Assembly (NCBI GenBank): GCA_007127655.1
Contig: SKYX01000414.1
Span: forward strand, 1-10,940
DNA from: Desulfonatronum sp.
GTDB lineage: Bacteria > Desulfobacterota > Desulfovibrionia > Desulfovibrionales > Desulfonatronaceae
Length of the DNA stretch: 10,940 bases
Direction of reading: 5' to 3'
The notes below the pieces were generated by a model. The model had not been told where the DNA came from. It made no database searches and was given only the letters and a program-made list of their open reading frames with translations. The translations under genes and the position numbers were made by a program. Below, piece by piece: positions 7,531 through 10,940 of the stretch. How positions within the stretch are numbered: position 1 is the stretch's first letter; the number at the start of each line of letters is the position of its first letter.

Positions 7531-7803
7531 TTATTGGAGCAGTCCGTCGGGGTGAGGTCTGGTTTCCAGGTACTGAAACTGCACTTCTAACTCCTGTAAA
7601 AAAATCGTCGTGGCCAGTTCAATCCGCTCAATGTCCGCCTCGTCCACTGGTGTTCGCTCCAGCTTGAGGTCGCGAATCAAGGATCGCAAGGACGAGAGTT
7701 CCATCACCAACGCTTCAGCCTCGAGCAGAGAGCGTAATTGGGACTCCATTTCCAGGATGGTTTCCAGACAATTCAACAAACGTGCTTTATTTTGTGATTC
7801 CAT
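7531..7803 (-). CDS. Small helical hypothetical protein
   Basis: The 90-residue product is acidic and almost wholly helical by composition, with two heptad-like stretches (about residues 3-48 and 54-82) rich in Leu and Glu, and no signal peptide, membrane segment or Cys/His metal site. I do not recognise its family. It could be a coiled-coil adaptor or a flagellar/pilus chaperone-like protein; FlgN- and FliT-type chaperones are of comparable size, but no specific motif supports that. The ATG at 7803 follows the zinc-ribbon gene by 14 bp, with a poor Shine-Dalgarno (GGCGGA very close to the start), so coupled translation is plausible. Codon use matches the surrounding genes, supporting that it is real. 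Confidence 0.65.
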   Translation of the reverse strand: MESQNKARLLNCLETILEMESQLRSLLEAEALVMELSSLRSLIRDLKLERTPVDEADIERIELATTIFLQELEVQFQYLETRPHPDGLLQ

Positions 7804-7817
7804 GTCCGCCGTGAACG

Positions 7818-8450
7818 TCAGTTCGTGGGTTTGCCCGATTCTTCAGCGGCCAGACGCCACATTTTGTAGGTTTCCTCGTACCCGTCAATGACGGTCCGCA
7901 CAAGCCGGGGAATCTCGGCGACGTCGCTTCGGTGCAGGTACCAGTTTACGCCGTAGCGAAAAGAGGCATCGGGGTGCAAACTTTTGGCCTCGTCGCCGAC
8001 CAGGACGACATTCACTCCTCGGCGCTGGGTTCCCGGCCATTCGTGGATGCGTTGCAGTACTTCGGCCCCATGCGGGGCATGGTCGATGAACACGAGTTCA
8101 TATGCCGCGGTGGCAATTTTTTGGAGTGCTTCCGCCGTAAAACCGGGGGCGGACAAGTGGTAGCCCTGTTCGTCCAGGATGGCGAGCAAGGCAGTGTTCC
8201 ACTCCGGATCGCGCACGAAAACAAAGGCAATTTTCGCTCCCGGAGGGTAAAAGTCTGTCTCCTTCGCGGTTGGAAGCGGCGGAGGCACAGAGGACGCAGT
8301 GTTCGCAGCGGAAGCTGTGGTAACAGACTCAGGCTCCACGGTGAACGGCTTGTTGCACTGCGGGCAGACCAGTTTGAAGCGTTGGCCGACCGGGATCTTT
8401 TCGTCGGTCACGGAGAGTTGTCGGTCACAGTGCGGGCAGTTCAGGCGCAT
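7818..8450 (-). CDS. MJ0042-type zinc ribbon protein with degenerate receiver-like domain
   Basis: The 210-residue protein opens with a four-cysteine zinc ribbon (CPHC at 5-8 and CPQC at 29-32), of the MJ0042 type common in deltaproteobacteria. A Ser/Pro/Ala-rich linker (41-70) joins it to an alpha/beta domain (73-195) shaped like a response-regulator receiver: KIAFVFVRD (73-81) for strand 1 and its acidic residue, ELVFIDH (118-124) placing D123 at the phospho-acceptor position, NVVLVGDE (147-154) for strand 4 and VNWYLHRSD (168-176) for strand 5. The usual Thr/Ser after strand 4 and the Lys after strand 5 appear to be Gly152 and His173, so it may be a pseudo-receiver. The ATG at 8450 has AGGGA about 9 nt upstream. 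It sits 39 bp after the pilU-like gene, suggesting a link to pilus motility or its control (inference). Confidence 0.8.
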   Translation of the reverse strand: MRLNCPHCDRQLSVTDEKIPVGQRFKLVCPQCNKPFTVEPESVTTASAANTASSVPPPLPTAKETDFYPPGAKIAFVFVRDPEWNTALLAILDEQGYHLSAPGFTAEALQKIATAAYELVFIDHAPHGAEVLQRIHEWPGTQRRGVNVVLVGDEAKSLHPDASFRYGVNWYLHRSDVAEIPRLVRTVIDGYEETYKMWRLAAEESGKPTN

Positions 8451-8489
8451 GCGGAAATTCCCTGTTTCGGTGCTGGTGGATATTCGTTC

Positions 8490-9677
8490 TCAAGAGTCGG
8501 AGTTGCGTTGGTCGTAGTTCGTATCCAGTTCCAGCCCCTCGATATTCGTTACTTTTTCCCCACGCAGGGTCTTGATGCGGTTGATGGTCTGGCCCAGGCG
8601 GGAGCGGTCCGAGGCCGTGTTCATGGCGGTTTCCTCGGTGACGGCTTCGTCGGAATACAGCCGAGCCAAGTGCTGGTCAAAGGTGAACATGCCGTAAGCA
8701 TCGCCGGACTCAACTACGTTGTAGAAGGTTTTTTCGCCGGATTCGCCGTTGACGATCAATTCCTTGATCCGCAGCGTGTTGGTCAACACTTCCAGGGCCG
8801 CCACCCGTCCGCCGCCGATGCGGGGCATCAGCCGCTGGGAGACGACGTACTTCAAAGCCTGGGACAGGCGTTGGCGGATCAGGCGTTCTTCGGCCAGTTC
8901 GAACATGCCGATGATCCGGTTGATGGTCTGGCCCGTGTCGCTGGTATGTAGGGTGCCCAGAACCAGGTGGCCGGTTTCCGAAGCTTGGAGAGCGATTTCG
9001 ATGGTTTCTCGGTCCCGGATCTCGCCTACCAGGATCACCTTGGGAGCTTGGCGCAAGGCCGCGCGCAGGCCGGAGGAAAAACGATCGAAGTCCGTGCCCA
9101 TTTCCCGTTGGTTGACCGTGCCGCGCTTGTGGTGGTGCACAAACTCCACCGGGTCTTCCAGGGTCAGGATGTGCTTGGAGTGGCGCTCGTTGATGGCGTC
9201 GATCAGCGCGGCCAGGGTGGTGGACTTCCCGGTCCCGGTTCCGCCGGTGAGCAGGATCAGCCCGTATTTTTCGTCGGCCATCCGGTCGAAGAGCGGAGGG
9301 AGATTGAGATCCTGAAGCGTGGGGATCGTGCTGGGCATCTTGCGCATCACGATGGAGGCCGAGCCCTGTTGAAAAAAGATGTTCACCCGGAAGCGGCAAA
9401 AGGCCGGAAGGTCGTAGGAGAGGTCGCAGGAGCCCTGCGCTTGAAGATCCTGAAACAGGCGCAGGCTGCCGGAGTGCTTGTTCAGCATCATGCAAAACGC
9501 CACGGACTCGACCTGAAACGGGACCAGGGCATCGGAAAGCAGGGCCGTGGGCACGTCGGTCAGCCTGCCGTGAACCTCGGCCTGGACGGGCTTACCCACG
9601 GTGAACAAAATGTCCGAGGTGTCCGGGGCCTTGGTCAGCACCTCGGCGATGGTGGCGTCCAATTGGCTGCGATGCAT
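8490..9677 (-). CDS. pilU: PilU-like type IV pilus retraction ATPase
   Basis: A hexameric cytoplasmic motor ATPase of the PilT/PilU family, which depolymerises pilins during pilus retraction. The 395-residue protein has an N-terminal PAS-like domain (about 1-115) and a RecA-like core with Walker A GGTGTGKST (145-153, K151), the Asp box LTLEDPVEFVH (171-181, E174), Walker B VILVGEIRD (214-222, E219) and the His box TGHLVLGTLHT (235-245). The sequence ALRQAPKVI before Walker B and the C-terminal YGMFTFDQHLARLY (328-341) fit PilU better than PilT. A charged tail of about 35 residues lies beyond the core. The PilU assignment over a second PilT paralogue is moderate. The ATG at 9677 has GAGGT about 8 nt upstream and follows the pilT stop by 3 bp, the usual pilT-pilU arrangement; PilU generally assists PilT rather than acting alone. 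Confidence 0.9.
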   Translation of the reverse strand: MHRSQLDATIAEVLTKAPDTSDILFTVGKPVQAEVHGRLTDVPTALLSDALVPFQVESVAFCMMLNKHSGSLRLFQDLQAQGSCDLSYDLPAFCRFRVNIFFQQGSASIVMRKMPSTIPTLQDLNLPPLFDRMADEKYGLILLTGGTGTGKSTTLAALIDAINERHSKHILTLEDPVEFVHHHKRGTVNQREMGTDFDRFSSGLRAALRQAPKVILVGEIRDRETIEIALQASETGHLVLGTLHTSDTGQTINRIIGMFELAEERLIRQRLSQALKYVVSQRLMPRIGGGRVAALEVLTNTLRIKELIVNGESGEKTFYNVVESGDAYGMFTFDQHLARLYSDEAVTEETAMNTASDRSRLGQTINRIKTLRGEKVTNIEGLELDTNYDQRNSDS

Positions 9678-9680
9678 GGA

Positions 9681-10763
9681 TCAGACCTCGGTGAAATCCT
9701 GAGGGGGCTCGGTGAGGAAATCCCGGAACTTGGATTTGGAAACAGCCTTGTTATAGGCGTCCGTGGGGGAAACGGCCCCTTCCTGGAGGAGTTTGAGGAT
9801 GGCGTCGTCCAGAGATTGCATGCCGTATTTGCGTCCGGTCTCGATCACGGAGTTGATCTGGAACGTTTTGTTTTCGCGGATCAGATTGCGCACCGCTGGA
9901 ACGCCCACCAGGATTTCCAGGGCAGCGCATCGCCCCGGACGGTCGATGCGCTTGAACAGGTTCTGGGAGATGACCGCCCGCAAGGATTCGGAGAGACCGG
10001 AGCGGATTTGGCCCTGAACGTCGCCGGGAAAGACCTCAATAATCCTGTCGACGGTCTTGGATGCGGAGATGGTGTGCAGGGTGGAAAAAACCAAGTGACC
10101 GGTTTCCGCGGCTTCGATGGCCAATTCGATGGTTTCCAGATCACGCATTTCGCCCACCAGGATGATGTCCGGGTCTTCGCGCAGGGCTCCGCGTAGCGCG
10201 GATTTGAAGCTCACCGTGTCCTTGGAGACTTCCCGCTGGTTGATCAGGCAACTGACGGGCTCGTGCACGAACTCGATGGGGTCCTCGATGGTCAGGATAT
10301 GGTCCTTGCGGTTCCGGTTGGCGTAGTCCACGATGGCCGCCAGGGTCGTGGACTTCCCGCTACCCGTGGGGCCGGTGACAAGAACCAGCCCCTTGGGCAG
10401 CATGGCCAGGCTCTTGAACAACGGAGGCAGCTTCAGGTCGTCGATACTCAGGATTTTTTGCGGAATTTCTCGAAAAACCGCGGCGCAGCCCCGACGCTGT
10501 TGAAAGAAATTGACCCGGTATCGGGCCAGCGTGGGAATTTCGTAGGAAAAGTCAACGTCCCCGCTTTCTTCGAAATTCTTGACTTTTTGCTCCGGCGTGA
10601 TCTCGTAGAGCATTTTCTTGAGCTCTTCATGCTCCAGGACTTTGTACTTGATGCGCTGCAATTCGCCGTGCAGGCGGATGATGGGTTGGGAGCCGGAGGA
10701 GAGGTGCAGGTCCGACGCCCCGAGTTCGTGCATCATTCGAAAAAACGCGTCTATCTGGGCCAT
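9681..10763 (-). CDS. pilT: Type IV pilus twitching motility ATPase PilT
   Basis: PilT powers pilus retraction (twitching, DNA uptake, surface sensing) as a cytoplasmic hexamer at the pilus base. The 360-residue product has the N-terminal ASDLHLSSG motif (16-24) and the PAS-like domain, then the RecA core: Walker A GPTGSGKST (131-139, K137), the Asp box LTIEDPIEFVH (157-167, E160), Walker B DIILVGEMRD (199-208, E205) and the His box TGHLVFSTLHT (221-231). The C-terminal signature VRNLIRENK (291-299) and RKYGMQSLDDAI (311-322) is characteristic of PilT. Length is normal. The ATG at 10763 has AAGGA 8 nt upstream. It is the first gene after a terminator and so probably heads the transcription unit; no pilin or pilB/pilC gene is visible here. 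Confidence 0.95.
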   Translation of the reverse strand: MAQIDAFFRMMHELGASDLHLSSGSQPIIRLHGELQRIKYKVLEHEELKKMLYEITPEQKVKNFEESGDVDFSYEIPTLARYRVNFFQQRRGCAAVFREIPQKILSIDDLKLPPLFKSLAMLPKGLVLVTGPTGSGKSTTLAAIVDYANRNRKDHILTIEDPIEFVHEPVSCLINQREVSKDTVSFKSALRGALREDPDIILVGEMRDLETIELAIEAAETGHLVFSTLHTISASKTVDRIIEVFPGDVQGQIRSGLSESLRAVISQNLFKRIDRPGRCAALEILVGVPAVRNLIRENKTFQINSVIETGRKYGMQSLDDAILKLLQEGAVSPTDAYNKAVSKSKFRDFLTEPPQDFTEV

Positions 10764-10816
10764 AAAGGGGGTCCTTGGCTTCGGGTCGAGGGCGTGGTTC
10801 TTCCGTTTAGCTGAGT

Positions 10817-10854
10817 GTTGAAAAAGTCCTAATCCACAGTCCGTTCAAAAATCC
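10817..10854. repeat. Short A-rich direct repeats, IS-end-like
   Basis: GTTGAAAAAGTCC (10817-10829) and GTTCAAAAATCCC (10843-10855) are similar 13-mers (10 of 13 positions identical), 26 bp apart. The first, within TGTTGAAAAAGTCC, resembles terminal sequences seen in several insertion-sequence families. This is memory-based and unproven; no transposase is present in the window. Confidence 0.35.
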
Positions 10855-10868
10855 CAAGTGCAAGGATC

Positions 10869-10901
10869 AAAAAAAAGCTACCGGACACGTCCTGTGTCCG
10901 G
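10869..10901 (-). terminator. Rho-independent terminator of an upstream minus-strand gene
   Basis: On the minus strand an 8-bp perfect stem (CCGGACAC / GTGTCCGG, loop AGGAC, 10881-10901) is followed after TAGC by eight T (10869-10876). It would stop transcription coming from beyond the right edge and so isolate the pilT transcription unit. Confidence 0.7.
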
Positions 10902-10927
10902 CCCTCACGGGCTGTGGCTTCGCCACA
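10901..10927. repeat. Two adjacent small hairpins
   Basis: GCCC-TCAC-GGGC (10901-10912) and TGTGGC-TTC-GCCACA (10913-10927) lie back to back, directly beside the terminator stem. Three consecutive stem-loops in under 50 bp is more than a simple terminator needs. They could belong to a dispersed repeat or an insertion-sequence end. Confidence 0.5.
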
Positions 10928-10940
10928 TTTTCGATTTGCC

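Larger units (their letters stand above)
10764..10940. other. Non-coding region upstream of pilT
   Basis: No coding frame is supported on either strand. It contains the pilT ribosome site, an A-rich direct-repeat pair (10817-10854), a terminator reading leftward (10869-10901) and two further small hairpins up to the right edge. A pilT promoter should lie between the terminator and 10764, but I cannot point to convincing -35/-10 hexamers. Confidence 0.6.

Noticed and set aside
8967..10196. A 409-codon plus-strand open frame opposite pilT and pilU
   Set aside because: It lies antisense to two well-supported ATPase genes and its product shows no family motif; such long antisense frames arise from the GC-biased third codon position.

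Overview
The window is an ordinary, gene-dense, GC-rich stretch of a Gram-negative chromosome with every convincing gene on the minus strand. BamD, two lipoproteins with lipoboxes and a PilT/PilU pair point to a diderm bacterium. Protein style and gene mix (TrxA-TrxB pair, class I FBPase, twitching ATPases, MJ0042-type zinc ribbon protein) suggest a deltaproteobacterium of the Desulfovibrionales type. The taxon is inferred, since no marker gene here fixes it. I see no tRNA, rRNA, CRISPR array or complete mobile element.

Read in the direction of transcription (right to left), the right edge (10817-10940) is non-coding. It carries a strong rho-independent terminator hairpin, two smaller hairpins and a pair of short A-rich direct repeats that resemble an insertion-sequence end. 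Then come pilT (10763-9681) and a pilU-like gene (9677-8490), 3 bp apart, followed by a zinc-ribbon protein with a degenerate receiver-like domain (8450-7818) and a small helical protein (7803-7531). Next are an FtsB/DivIC-like division protein (7480-7181), a TPR protein with two Pro/Glu-rich linkers overlapping it by 4 bp (7184-6054), and a lipoprotein with a Cache-like region (6003-5239).

The housekeeping part follows: class I fructose-1,6-bisphosphatase (5215-4208), tsaD for the t6A tRNA modification (4176-3082), thioredoxin (2960-2643), thioredoxin reductase (2633-1713), bamD (1716-982, overlapping trxB by 4 bp) and an unrecognised protein that runs off the left edge (905 to <1).

Short gaps and two 4-bp overlaps suggest long co-transcribed blocks. 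The largest internal gap (2961-3081, 121 bp) separates tsaD from trxA and is the most likely place for an internal promoter, although I see no convincing -35/-10 pair. Functionally the window combines pilus retraction, cell division/envelope assembly, cytoplasmic disulfide reduction, gluconeogenesis and tRNA modification. I do not see a clear undescribed defence or metabolic system. The least explained parts are the zinc-ribbon/pseudo-receiver protein beside pilTU, the TPR and Cache-like lipoprotein pair between ftsB and fbp, the unknown protein at the left edge, and the repeat/hairpin cluster at the right edge.
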